A stretch of 64,000 nt of DNA. Source: Hydractinia symbiolongicarpus (lineage: Eukaryota; Cnidaria; Hydrozoa; Anthoathecata; Hydractiniidae). The position numbers were made by a program, and so were the translations under genes. A model generated the notes under the pieces. It ran no database searches. It saw nothing but the letters and a program-made list of their open reading frames with translations, and was not told where the DNA came from. The stretch spans positions 17,975,001 through 18,039,000 of the forward strand of contig NC_079875.1 of assembly GCF_029227915.1 (NCBI RefSeq), given 5' to 3'. This document shows positions 25,876-35,707 of the stretch, piece after piece. How positions within the stretch are numbered: position 1 is the stretch's first letter; each line of letters begins with the position of its first letter.

Positions 25876-26113
25876 CTCAACGGCGCGTGGCCTTGTGGTT
25901 ATGAAGTTCGCTTCGCAATCATAAGGGCCGTGGTTCGGTCCACAGCGCGGCATGTTTAGCAAGTGCATTTACCACAGCTACGGGTTAACCCATGCCATGC
26001 AAGGGAAATTGGATAGGTATTACCGGTGTATACTTAATGTATACATTCCGAACACAGAAACCACATACTGTAGTGGCTATATCCTGTATAAATATTTGGA
26101 AAAATAATGATAA
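25876..26113 (+). mobile_element. tRNA-derived SINE, near full length
   Basis: A-box-like GTGGCCTTGTGG (25886) and B-box TGGTTCGGTCC (25931) have the spacing of a Pol III internal promoter. The body ends with CTGTAGTGGCTATATCC and an A/T-rich AAT-type tail. The tail is split by the Helitron at 26114-26393 and resumes as AATAATGA at 26395. A 5'-truncated copy is at 4958-5190 on the other strand. Confidence 0.75.
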
Positions 26114-26393
<280 letters not shown>

Positions 26394-27241
26394 TAATAAT
26401 GACGTGATATTTCAACAACAGAGATCCAACATGAATGTGTTTATATACAATGGCTTGTGTGGACTGAAAGACATGTTAACGAAAAAGAAAAGTGGTTTCA
26501 GAAGAAGATCTAAGAAATCACATGTTGCAGACATTTTAATAGGGGTGGCGGAAAAGAACAAAAGAGTTAGTTTTAAAAAAAACTAACTCTTTGTGAACAT
26601 TTTTGTTTTAATTATTTTTTATACTAAATATACTTTTTTTGTTATTTTATTGGTAGTGTTCGTTTGAGGAGCTTAATGGTTACAAAATTTGTCTTAGGAC
26701 TTGGCCCTCCCCACTGAACACGAGCGCACGAGTGAACAATGTTTGGAGGAGCAAAACCATAATGATTGCTTATTAGCAAAACACTAATATTTCATCAAAA
26801 TTATTATTTTTTATTCGTGTTACATAAGAAATTACTTCTAGAAACGACTCCAAAGTAGTTAATGGTTATGTTTGTGCATCTAGTGTTTGAATATGTGCTA
26901 AGAGAACTTTCAACCGTTAAAATATTACTGTTTATCTGGTGCAAATCAGCAGGTATTTGAATTTCGGATTTAAGTCAAGAGTCACTTTTTTATTATTCAC
27001 CGCTCGATCTAGTGTAACTCTAGCTATATACGCCGGTCTGACCTAGCGTTGAGTATAAACGGTGCCTAAAAGCCGGCTTTTGAAATATTATACATTTAAT
27101 ATAACGGCTACTGATTTAATTTTATATTTTGGCGAGACCTCATGCGTGATCATTTCTATTGTAGCCCATTTGAAGGCGTACTAGGAAAAAGTCAAGGGCG
27201 TCCTGGTGGCCTTAATATGCTAACCGATGTTTCTTTTTATT
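26394..27241. other. Left flank of the large DNA element
   Basis: This holds the resumed SINE tail, a perfect 14-bp-arm inverted repeat at 26561-26592 (AAAGAGTTAGTTTT with a 4-base loop), and A/T-rich DNA with no gene recognised. Confidence 0.45.
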
Positions 27242-27432
27242 AGATAGGAAAATGTTCGTTCTAGCGCAGTCGACGACGACGACAAGGGAAATTCCCCGAA
27301 ATCCAAAATTCCAATTCCAACAAATCCGAAAACAAATCCGATTCCGATAAAATCCAACGCATGCGCAATAGCGACTAGCGGGAATAACGCTGACATCAAC
27401 AAAAATAGAGATTGCGCAATTGAGTAGGGGAA
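27242..27432 (+). repeat. Left terminal inverted repeat of the Polinton
   Basis: It begins AGATAGGAAAATGTTCG and matches the reverse complement of 42488-42671 over its whole length, with scattered substitutions and a few bases of indel near the CCCCGAAATCC block. It contains a GTCGACGACGACGACAAGGG segment. The high identity argues for a fairly intact element. Confidence 0.93.
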
Positions 27433-27501
27433 TGTCCCTTACTCAAAGTACGACCGCACTAGAAATTTTATTGATTGACATCAAAAATCTATACAATAAA
27501 G

Positions 27502-30500
27502 ATGAATACATATACTTTGAAACAGTTACACGCTATAGCGAAATCCCATGGGCTTACGGGCTATTCCAAGCTACGCAAAGCCGACATTGTTGCTTTATTA
27601 GAGGCACATGCAAGACCTGTTCCTGCTCCAGAATCAAGGCCACAAGCATTTACACCAGATGTCTTAGATATATTCGAGCGTCAAGAAATGGCAAAAACCC
27701 GTCCTATTAAGAGTAAGATCGAGCCTCGACTCCCCACACCCGAAGCTATGAATGTTTTGAACGCCAAAAAATGGCGAGGACTCATCCAGTAGTCAAGAGT
27801 AAACTGCGAGCGTGGTCTCACTGGCTTGTGAACTATGTACCAGAGGTTATTAGAAAGCCTGTGCAAGACATATTAACATCGGTAAAAAATCGCATCCTTG
27901 CTCTTTATGATGGGGCAAGAAAGACCCTGATGGGTGAAGTTGAAGAAGAGGCAAGGGAGGATCATGCTGAAGACGAGCAACCGAACCAAGATTTCACACC
28001 CCAGGAACATAAGTATGCTCATCATAGGACCTTCAGGAGTTTCCGCATCCCTGGCATAGACGGTACGGATGTAGATGGGTACTTGGAGATGGTGCGATCA
28101 CACGTGAAAACCCTGGTCGAGAAGCAGGCTAAAGACATGGGGTCTGCCAAGGTGCAGTGCTCCCTCTGGATTTTATGGAAGAAGCCAGTGCAGGGCACTA
28201 GCAAGTTTATCGATAACGTCTTCCATAGCAACATGACATCAGTATTCCAGGGTACAGTCGTGGACGAGCTGTTGGATACGATGTTTGCCCAAGTCAGAAC
28301 GTATGTGGAGAACCCAGCGTTACCCAAAAGTGGCTTTACAATTAGTCGAATCATGCATCTTGACATAGATTTCCATAAGCTACGGCTAACAAGGGGTTCC
28401 TCATATATCAAAGCACCCAAGTGGATAGCCACCGAAAAAGCTATCATTAACCCCGCGAACAAGAATGAGGAGTGCTTCAAATGGAGCATCATCGCTGCTC
28501 TGCATCATGAAGAGATAGCTAGAGATCCACAGAGAATCAGCAAGCTGAGACCTTATGCAGAGCGCTATAACTGGCAGGACAGAAGTTTCCCACGAGCATC
28601 AAGGATATCTCCAAGTTCGAAAAGAACAACCCTAACATCGCGGTGAACTCTTGTACGTGACTAGGAAGACTTTCAATATCCTACGTCGATCTGCACACAA
28701 CGGACGCAAGAAACAGGTTAATCTGCTACTCCTCACGGACGATAAAAAGAGTCATTATATAGCCATCAAGAATCTCTCACGGCTCCTGAGTACCGAGACA
28801 TCAAAGAATCATGCAAAGATACACTTCTGTATGAACTGCTTGCAAGCCTTTCCAACAATCGAATCGAGAGACAAGCACTATACCTATTGCAGGGATAACG
28901 AAGCGGTCAAGATCATGATGTCAACCGAAAAGGAAAAGAGGCTATACTACAAGGATGGTCAGCAGCAGTTCAAAGCACCCTTCGCCATCTATGCGGATTT
29001 CGAATCCCTGCTCGTTCCCATGACGTAAGATAAGAGGGAGACCAAGACGAAAAAGCTGAACAAGCACGTACCATGTGGCTAGTGCACGTAGAGTACCTTC
29101 GCCTACGAGTCAGTGCCAGACCCACTAGCAGTCTACAGGGGTGAGCACTGTGTGAAGAGGTTCGTCGACCACCTAGAGGATGAGGTAAAGCGACTCTATG
29201 GCACCTACCCTCAACAAGACATGTTACCACTAACGGAGGTACTAAAGAGGGAGCACGACTCCGCCACGATTTGTCACATCTGCATGAAACCATTTGACAA
29301 CGACGAGTATAGTCGTAAAGTTCGAGACCATTGTCACCACACGGGGTTGTATAGAGGTGCAGCGCACGCGATTTGCAACCTTAGATACAAGATACCTAGC
29401 CACGTACCCGTTATCTTCCACAACCTCTCTGAACTTGGGAAGAAGTATGATACCCAGGATATTGGTTGCATCGCTGAAAACACGGAAAAGTACATCTCCT
29501 TCAACGTTAAAATCAGGGTGCCAATTGCAGGCATGGGGCACGATGATGGTGATATGTACAAGACCATAGAGATCAGATTCATCGACAGCTGTCGCTTTAT
29601 GGCATCCTCGTTGGACAAATTGGCAAGCAACCTCATTGGTATAAACACGGCAGGTATGAAATGTCAGCAATGCGCGGATTTTCAGAGCATTGACGCCAAG
29701 TATGTGGCAAGCGTTTGGTGTAAAAATTGCGAGTCGAATACCACGAAGCAGCTAGACAAGGAGCAGGTAAAGACAAACGTACCATCCATGGCCAAATTCA
29801 TTGACAAAGATAATATCTTCAGGCTGATGCTTCGAAAGGGCGTCTATCCCTATGAGTACATGGATAGCTGACAGCGATTCAAGGAAACGGAACTACCCCA
29901 AAGGAGGCTTTCTATAGCAAACTGAATATGAAGAAGATTAGCGACAACGACTACAAGCATGGTCAAAAAGTATGGAAGTGCATCACTCCAGAGGGTGCTG
30001 AGGTCAACATGGGTGACTATCACAATGTGTATCTCGTCGCAGACGTCTTGCTACTAACCGACATCTTCCAGGGCTTTCGAGGAGTGTGTCAGGAGAACTA
30101 CAAGCTCGATCCCACCCCTTTCTACAGTGCACCTGGTCTCGCTTGGAAAGCAGCATTGAAGTACACGGGGATCAAGCTGGAGCTCCTTACGGATCCCGAC
30201 ATGCTCCTGATGTTTGAAAAAGGTATCCGGGATGGTATCACTCAAGCTGTGCACAGATATGTCAAAGCCAACAACCAGTACATGGGGGAGCAATACGATC
30301 CGGAGGTTGAGTCGTCATACTTGCAGTACCTTGATGCCAACAATTTGTACGGCTTGGCCATATGTCAAGATCTGCCCACGCATGGGTTCAAATGGCTGTC
30401 GAAGGTTGAGACCTTTACAGAGAAGAGGATCGGGAAGCTCGTTGCTGACAACAAGCATGGTTATATCTTGGAGGTTGATATAAATTATCCAAAGAGCCTG

Positions 30501-31528
30501 CACGACAAGCACAACGAGCTGCCCTTCCTACCGGAGCGCAAGGTGATTCACAAGGTCGAGAAACTAATACCAAATCTCGAGCACAAGCGGAAGTACGTGG
30601 TGCACATCAGAGCCCTTCATCAAGCTTTAAAGCATGGGCTTGAGCTCAAGAAGGTATATAGAGTCATCCAGTTTAGCCAGAAGCCCTGGCTGAGAGGTTA
30701 TATCGACCACAACACGAGTCTGAGAACGGCCGCCAAAAACGAGTTCGAGAAGGACTTCTATAAGCTTATGAACCTCCCGGTGTTTGGTAAAACTATGGAG
30801 AACCTGAGGAACCATCACAACATCCAGTTGGTTACCAACGAAGAGAAGTATACGAAACTTGTCATGAAGCCAAACTTCAAGGGCGGGAACTACTTCAGCA
30901 GCCGCCTCATGGGCGTGGAAATGTGTAAAACAGAGGTAAAGATGAACAAGCCGGTGTATATTGGTCAAGCTATTTTAGACAACTCGAAAATCGTAATGTA
31001 CGACTTTCACTATGACTATATGCAGCCCAAATACGGTAGAAAGTTGCGGATCTGCTATATGGCCACCGATTCCTTCGTGTACCACATCAGAACAGAGGAT
31101 TTTTATCGTGACATTTCCGATGATTTAGAGACACGTTTCGATACCAGTGCCTATAGCAAGGATGATAACAGACCTCTCTCAATTGGCAAAAACAAGAAGG
31201 TGGTAGGTCTCATGACAGATGAGCTTAATGGTAAGATCATGACAGACTTCATTACACTGAGAGCTAAGCTGTATGCATACAAGAGTCTCACGAAAGAGGG
31301 CGGTGATCGCAAAGCTAAAGTGGCTTTGAAGACTATCAGCGCTGCTTGGAGGATGGTGTTGACATATACAAAACCTGGGTCTGTATCCAGAACAAGGGGC
31401 ATCAAATTCTTACGCAGGAAGTGAACAAGCCGAAACTCAATAGGGCAGATGACAAATGGATAGTGCAGCCTGATCATATCACAACACTTGCCAGGGGTCA
31501 TTATCGCTTAGCGGCTAAGGAAACATGA
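27502..31528 (+). pseudogene. polB: Protein-primed family B DNA polymerase of the Polinton (broken)
   Basis: About 1,340 codons in origin, replicating the element from protein-primed ends. Order: an N-terminal SAP/Rho-N-like helix pair (from ATG 27502), a linker, Exo I (YADFES, near 28995), an endonuclease VII-like zinc segment (CHICMKP ... DHCHHTGLYRGAAHAICN, 29275-29380), an Exo II-like region (IFHNLS), Exo III (YLVADVLLLTD), motif A (DANNLYGLA), a motif B region (LPVFGKTMEN) and motif C. Motif C reads MATDS, so the first of its two aspartates is alanine. Lesions: frameshifts near 27780, 28620, 29895 and 31390; in-frame stops at 29026, 29080 and 29869. The usual YD of Exo II is not where expected after HNLS, perhaps through a small deletion. 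A hairpin follows the stop. Confidence 0.9.
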
Positions 31529-31552
31529 TGACTGAGGTTTCCATTTCCAAAG

Positions 31553-31577
31553 TTTTGTGAAGTAGTGCTTCACAAAA
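31553..31577 (+). terminator. Hairpin after the polymerase gene
   Basis: Perfect 10-bp arms (TTTTGTGAAG / CTTCACAAAA) around TAGTG, beginning 24 bases after the polymerase stop. It is one of six palindromes at Polinton gene ends; a role in ending transcripts is inferred. Confidence 0.5.
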
Positions 31578-31654
31578 GCAACAACAAAATGGAGTTTAAG
31601 CAATGAAATGTAAACACCCTAATAATATAATTTTAGCATTAAGGAGGACGGACA

Positions 31655-32088
31655 ATGGACGAAAAGGTGTATCAAATGCATCGATACTCAGAAGGCGTCA
31701 TATGAACGAACAAAATGCCAACATCAAAAAGTAAAACGACAACCGGGAAAATCGCATATGGGACATATGCGATTTCCCCGGTTGTCAGTATAACCACATT
31801 AAGGCCAGGATTCACGATGCTCTAAGGTATGATACAGAGATAGCATCCACCGAGTACCTGGGGTGTGGTATCTGCACATTTATTGGTCACATCCAGACCC
31901 AGTTTAGGGATGGGATGAATTGGGGAAACCGAAGGCAGTGGCAGTTTGATCACAAAATCCCGATTAAATATAGAGAGAATGGAGAATACCCCAGCGAAGA
32001 AGTGCAACTCGAGAGGCTCCATTACACAAATATGCAGCCCATATGGGTAAGCGAAAATCAAAAAAAGTGCCATCGATATATAGCCTAG
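31655..32088 (+). pseudogene. HNH-type endonuclease-like gene of the Polinton (broken)
   Basis: The readable C-terminal part (from about 31786) has CGIC, WQFDHKIPI and HYTNMQPIWVSENQKK. This is the H-x-I-x-P ... N-x-Q-x-L/I-x(4)-N-x(2)-K pattern of HNH nucleases. An upstream stretch in another frame has CIKC and CQH, which may be a zinc ribbon. ATG 31655 is a candidate start, but its frame stops within 20 codons, so at least two frameshifts are needed. A 20-bp-arm palindrome (31741-31783) lies between the two halves. The product would cut DNA; its role in the element is unknown. Confidence 0.6.
31741..31783. repeat. Long palindrome inside the HNH-like gene
   Basis: Arms of 20 bp (31741-31760 and 31764-31783, one mismatch) enclose loop GGA. 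The inner part is CGCATATG/CATATGCG. It is unlike the gene-end hairpins, being longer and internal to a broken gene, so it may be an insertion. Confidence 0.85.
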
Positions 32089-32113
32089 TTATTTGATCGA
32101 GGACACAAGACAA

Positions 32114-32712
32114 ATGGACGTTGTGTTACTTATTGCTATATTACTGCTATATGTCTTGATCCTAGCTTGCTTCTTTCGTTGTCGACATCTAATAAACATG
32201 TTTCAAGATATTGCAGTGATATTGGATGTAGTCGATACACCAGCAGAAGCCCTTGATCAACGTGAAAAACTTATAGACAAACGCCAAGTCCTGAAGGATG
32301 CCATACGTAAAGGCAAGGCCCATCATTTGCCAAAAAAATGTACCGAGGCCTTCATCGACAAGACATCAGATGAAGCAGTCGAGAAGATGCATGCTGACTA
32401 CACCCAACGTGAAATCCAAGATAAAGGTGAAAAAACTGCCAAAGCCTTCTCCTGTCATGCTATCACCATGCACACGAAGGCTATAGGCAACGTGGTACCT
32501 CTCGATAGCACTGAGGGTCTGAGACAAGATATCGAAGCTGCCCCATCATCAAAGACTCTATGGCCGACTTGGGCATCCTTGTGTACTCAGCTTTCGGAAA
32601 GCTTTTAACACCTCTGCTTATTGCTGCACATACCATTAATCATACACAGCTCTCAACGTCCAAGGTAGTCGAGAGGGAGGTTGATGAGAATCAAGAAAAC
32701 AATGAACAATAG
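32114..32712 (+). pseudogene. Two-helix membrane protein of the Polinton (one frameshift)
   Basis: ATG 32114 starts a hydrophobic helix (VVLLIAILLLYVLILACFF) followed by a charged, lysine-rich middle. A frameshift near 32545 moves the open frame, which then shows a second hydrophobic segment (GILVYSAFGKLLTPLLIAA) and an acidic tail ending at TAG 32710. The reading frame ending at 32608 is therefore a truncated product. The family is not recognised; it may be a virion membrane protein. Confidence 0.6.
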
Positions 32713-32728
32713 TTTATCGAAGATACAC

Positions 32729-32911
32729 ATGGGCAATCGTGAAATAGTCGATACATCAAACAATGAGGTCCTGTGCAAACGCAGAATACGAGCGTGGTAT
32801 ACGGACTGGTGTAGTGTTTACGGAGACTGCTACGCACGCGGTCTAATGATTTTGACACCAGCGGCTGATAGATTTCTCACCGCGGCATTTAATTTAGTGA
32901 GGGTTCCATGA
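32729..32911 (+). CDS. Small unknown Polinton protein, 60 residues
   Basis: An intact frame from ATG 32729 to TGA 32909, between two membrane-protein genes on the same strand. Composition is mixed, with RAWYTDWCSVYGDCYARG and a weakly hydrophobic LTAAFNLV end. No family recognised. It may be a small virion component, but the only support is its intact frame and tight placement. Confidence 0.45.
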   Translation: MGNREIVDTSNNEVLCKRRIRAWYTDWCSVYGDCYARGLMILTPAADRFLTAAFNLVRVP

Positions 32912-32993
32912 ATGAATGCGATAAGATACGCTGGCAGAGAAGGTTTGAAGGCTAGCTAAAGTGATTTGTTACATGTTTTGCAGCTTATAACAA

Positions 32994-33392
32994 ATGAGTG
33001 GGGAGTCTACTACTCAAGTAATAACCAAGAAGAATGAAGGTCGTGTTGCTGCTGGCAAGAAACTTGCTGAATGGAACCGCAAGGACAAGCTTAGAAAATT
33101 AGAAAGTTCTTCATCAAGTGGTGGCCAGATTCCTGCATCAAGTGGCCAGGTTCCTGCATCAAGTGGTCAAGTCCCACACAAGTCAAACGACGTATATCTC
33201 TATAGCGCTGGAGGTCTTGTTGTACTTGCTTGCGTGGAGGCAGTTGGGGTCTATATCTTCCGTAAGCTGCAGGATGGAAAAGAGCAACCTGTTGGTGCAG
33301 AGCCATTGCCTGGCGGTTCTGGAGAGGCACGTGCGCCCCAGCAAGAGCCCACAGCACAGCCCGATATTGACGACATTCTTCGTATGAGATAA
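32994..33392 (+). CDS. Single-pass membrane protein of the Polinton, 132 residues, intact
   Basis: A basic N-terminus (KKNEGRVAAGKKLAEWNRKD) is followed by a serine-rich segment with three near copies of a (P)ASSGQVP unit. One transmembrane helix (YLYSAGGLVVLACVEAVGVY) comes next, then a proline/alanine/glutamate tail ending DIDDILRMR. It is one of the few undamaged frames in the element. Function unknown; neighbours suggest a virion or membrane role. Confidence 0.6.
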   Translation: MSGESTTQVITKKNEGRVAAGKKLAEWNRKDKLRKLESSSSSGGQIPASSGQVPASSGQVPHKSNDVYLYSAGGLVVLACVEAVGVYIFRKLQDGKEQPVGAEPLPGGSGEARAPQQEPTAQPDIDDILRMR

Positions 33393-33406
33393 TCTATAAT
33401 ATAAAC

Positions 33407-33657
33407 ATGAGTTCTCATGTTACGCCCCTGCAAAAGAGATAATTGACGTTCTGTATGAAACAGTCGTGGACCTTGGGTTCACATTTGTATATGCCATGGT
33501 TGGCAAGAGGTTCCTTGGGATCTTGAGCCCCAGTGCCAAGCTTGACACCAGCGATGTGATGAAGATGATCGCTTATTTTTCAGCAGGTAGAGGTTCAAGA
33601 GAGATGGCTGTGAGCAAAGGCTGGATTCCCGCCTCCATAGTACCAAAACCCAAATAA
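33407..33657 (+). pseudogene. Small hydrophobic protein of the Polinton (frameshifted near the start)
   Basis: ATG 33407 opens a frame that stops after 11 codons. The adjacent frame stays open from upstream through 33657 and reads EIIDVLYETVVDLGFTFVYA then MVGKRFLGILSP and SAGRGSREMAVSKGWIP. One indel near 33420 separates them. The product would be about 80 residues with a short hydrophobic stretch. No family recognised. It lies 42 bp before the ATPase start. Confidence 0.45.
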
Positions 33658-33700
33658 GGCATGCAAGGTTTGTGACTGCCTAATGGGCAAACACAAATAA

Positions 33701-34340
33701 ATGACTCTGTATGTTGCTCTTCACCTTTATACCGCGATTTTTACAGGACCTACCTCGTGCGGCAAGAACCAACGAGTGCTCGACCTACTGGAGAACGAGT
33801 ACAGGCACCATTTCCACAATATCATCATACTCTGTCCAACGATCTGGTGGAAGAAGACATACTTGGAGAGAGCCTCGCTGTGAGAAGATGATTACGTGTT
33901 TTTGATAGACCCAAAGACCAGTTTTTCGACCGGATAATTAAATTACCAAAGCTCCTAGCAGGGAATGACACTCTGTTTATCGTTGATGATATGATGGCCG
34001 ATGAATCTCTCGATAAAACTCGTGGGTATTGCTGGAACTAGCTGTTTCGGGCAGGCATCGAGGGCATAGCTTGTGGCTGCTAACACAAAGATATAAGAAG
34101 ATCCCAATAACGGTAAGAGACCAAATGAAACAGTTTTTTGTTTGGTATCTGAAGAATCGAAAGGAGCTCGAGCTCATTCATGAAGAGAACGATGTAATTT
34201 CGAGTAGGGAAGAAATTTCCATTATTAAGGCTCAGCTCAAAAAGTCCAAGCATGCCTGCTTGTATGTGATTGGAACAGCCCCGGGCCTGGAAAATTTTGG
34301 AGTCACGCGGACATCAGTTGTACCCGCCGGGTACAACTGA
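33701..34340 (+). pseudogene. A32/FtsK-type DNA packaging ATPase of the Polinton (broken)
   Basis: Virion packaging ATPase of the HerA/FtsK superfamily. Visible parts: Walker A (IFTGPTSCGKN, near 33736; the residue after the lysine is N where T or S is usual), Walker B (LFIVDDMMAD, near 33980), and a downstream SLWLLTQRYKKIPITVRDQ motif near 34070. An in-frame TGA at 33881 and a frameshift near 34025 split the gene; it ends at TGA 34338. About 213 codons in origin, a normal size for the family. The start ATG follows CAAATA, giving a TAAATG context. The stop lies inside a perfect palindrome (34314-34340). Confidence 0.85.
34314..34340 (+). terminator. Palindrome spanning the ATPase stop codon
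   Basis: Perfect 13-bp arms (TCAGTTGTACCCG / CGGGTACAACTGA) around a single C. The right arm ends exactly on the TGA stop, so the last nine codons are part of the palindrome. Likely a gene-end signal by position. Confidence 0.6.
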
Positions 34341-34380
34341 AATAGGAGCATTTTTTTGCCTTGACTTCAACTAAATAAAT

Positions 34381-34611
34381 ATGTCTTGTGTCGAAAAATT
34401 ACGGGATGAGTTTGAAGGGGAGATCCGGAAATTGGAGGAAACAATCGAGGACCTGGAGGAAACAATCGAGGACTTGGAAGTGAGACATGAGGAAATCGAT
34501 CAGTCGCTGTATAAGATGTGAAAGAGGGATAAACACGACGATCGGATCGCTTTAATCGCCTGCGTCTCGTCGCTGGCTCTTACCATGATCCACTATATGA
34601 TGAAATATTAA
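34381..34611 (+). pseudogene. Coiled-coil protein with C-terminal membrane helix (in-frame stop)
   Basis: ATG 34381 follows AATAAAT. The first 46 codons are charged with heptad character and an internal repeat (KLEETIEDLE, EETIEDLE). A TGA at 34519 interrupts the frame, which then continues with KHDDRIALIACVSSLALTMI, a short hydrophobic helix, to TAA 34609. Total 76 codons. A small tail-anchored coiled-coil protein is the likely ancestor; function unknown. Confidence 0.5.
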
Positions 34612-34635
34612 GACCGTTTTAAGTCATGAAATAGA

Positions 34636-34652
34636 GGTCGTTAATAACGACC
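34636..34652. terminator. Shared palindrome between converging genes; holds the integrase stop
   Basis: GGTCGTTA-A-TAACGACC, 8-bp perfect arms. It contains the TAA stop of the minus-strand integrase (34641-34643) and lies 25 bases after the plus-strand coiled-coil gene. Confidence 0.55.
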
Positions 34653-35279
34653 CGTTGGAAAAGGGGCAGAGACACTCATGATATTGGGGAAGTATAAAAT
34701 GTGGCTTGGCGACGCTATAAACTGAGCGGTTCGCCCGCGCGGCTTTTCTTCATGCTTTTCCTCACCTTGCGGCACCTCCTCAAGTTTGATCGCTTTCGAA
34801 GGTTTCATACTCTTTATCTCGACAGCCTTAGCCTCTAACAGATTTGTCACGTCCGACTTGAATTCCGAACCATTGTCGCACTGAAAAATCTTTGGATATC
34901 GGAGAGGTCCTGCCTTGTAAATATCCTTGAGCATGTCGGCGACCTCACTAGCCTTTTTCGTTCTCAGGGTCTAGCCACCTTATACCTATGAGGATGTATT
35001 TATAGGTGTTTCCATAGACTTTGTCATGGGGCATGTAGAGCAAGTCAAATTGGTGCATTTCATTCGGCTTTGTAATTGTGAAATGAGGGTAATTGATACG
35101 CTTGGGCTCTCGAATATGCCTGAGCCAGAGCAGTTGGCGAGAGAGTCAGTGAATAACTCTTTAAAAAGGCCAGCGAGTAATTTGATCGCTTTTCGACCAG
35201 TCCAGAGATGTTCTGGAGAGTAGTAGATACTGCTTAGTTTTTCCTCCTCTTCAGGGGTAACGATATGTGCTTTAGACAT
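34641..35279 (-). pseudogene. int: Retroviral-type DDE integrase of the Polinton (broken, internal deletion)
   Basis: Inserts the element into host DNA. From ATG 35279 (TAAATG context) the N-terminal part has YYSPEHLWTGRKAIKLLAGL. A frame change near 35100 leads to a stretch with HQFDLLYMPHDK, the first catalytic Asp region, and TYKYIL. A further shift near 34940 leads to FQCDNGSEFKSDV, the second catalytic Asp region. The frame then jumps almost at once to MKPSKAIKLEEVPQGEE, sequence typical of the segment after the catalytic core. The part expected to hold the catalytic Glu is absent, so an internal deletion of tens of codons is inferred. The stop lies inside a palindrome. Confidence 0.82.
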
Positions 35280-35302
35280 TTATTAAATGTCAAAAACGTT
35301 CC

Positions 35303-35700
35303 TTACATGTACTTGTACACTGCGAAACCCAAAAGAGCCAAGGATCCTACGATGAACGTAAGCTCGCCGTCTTGTTGCTGCTTGCTGGGTGTATAAAAGT
35401 CGGATAACTTCGGGGCTTTTTCGATCGTCGCTATGTAGCAGTCCCGCATCCCCTCATCAAACTCCTTCAGACTCTGCCCCGCAGCACGCTGTTCCTCACG
35501 CCTCTTGTTATATGCATCGATCTTCGCTTTCCTCTCACGTACCCAAGCTGCTTGAGCTTTTGTAATTGTTCGATAGCTTTATCGTGTTGTTTGCGCTCCT
35601 TTTCACCATGCCAAGATAGCTTGCTAAAAAGGAAATTAGACCCGCTAAACGCGATTGCGTTAATCGCTGCGCCCGCTACGAGTACACCAATAGTTGCCAT
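35303..35700 (-). pseudogene. Two-membrane-segment coiled-coil protein of the Polinton (one frameshift)
   Basis: ATG 35700 lies 8 bp after the capsid gene stop on the same strand. The N-terminus is hydrophobic (MATIGVLVAGAAINAIAF), followed by a charged helix (KERKQHDKAIEQLQKLK). A frameshift near 35575 leads to KAQAAWVRERKAKIDAYNKR, a spacer, and a second hydrophobic segment (LTFIVGSLALLGFAVYKYM) ending at TAA 35303. About 132 codons. Function unknown; a minor virion protein is plausible from its position next to the capsid gene. Confidence 0.55.
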
Positions 35701-35707
35701 CTTTATT

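Noticed and set aside
28022-28492. Antisense frames inside the polymerase and capsid genes (e.g. 28022-28492, 35552-36145)
   Set aside because: Shadows of G/C-richer coding DNA on the opposite strand, where the polymerase and capsid motifs are convincing.
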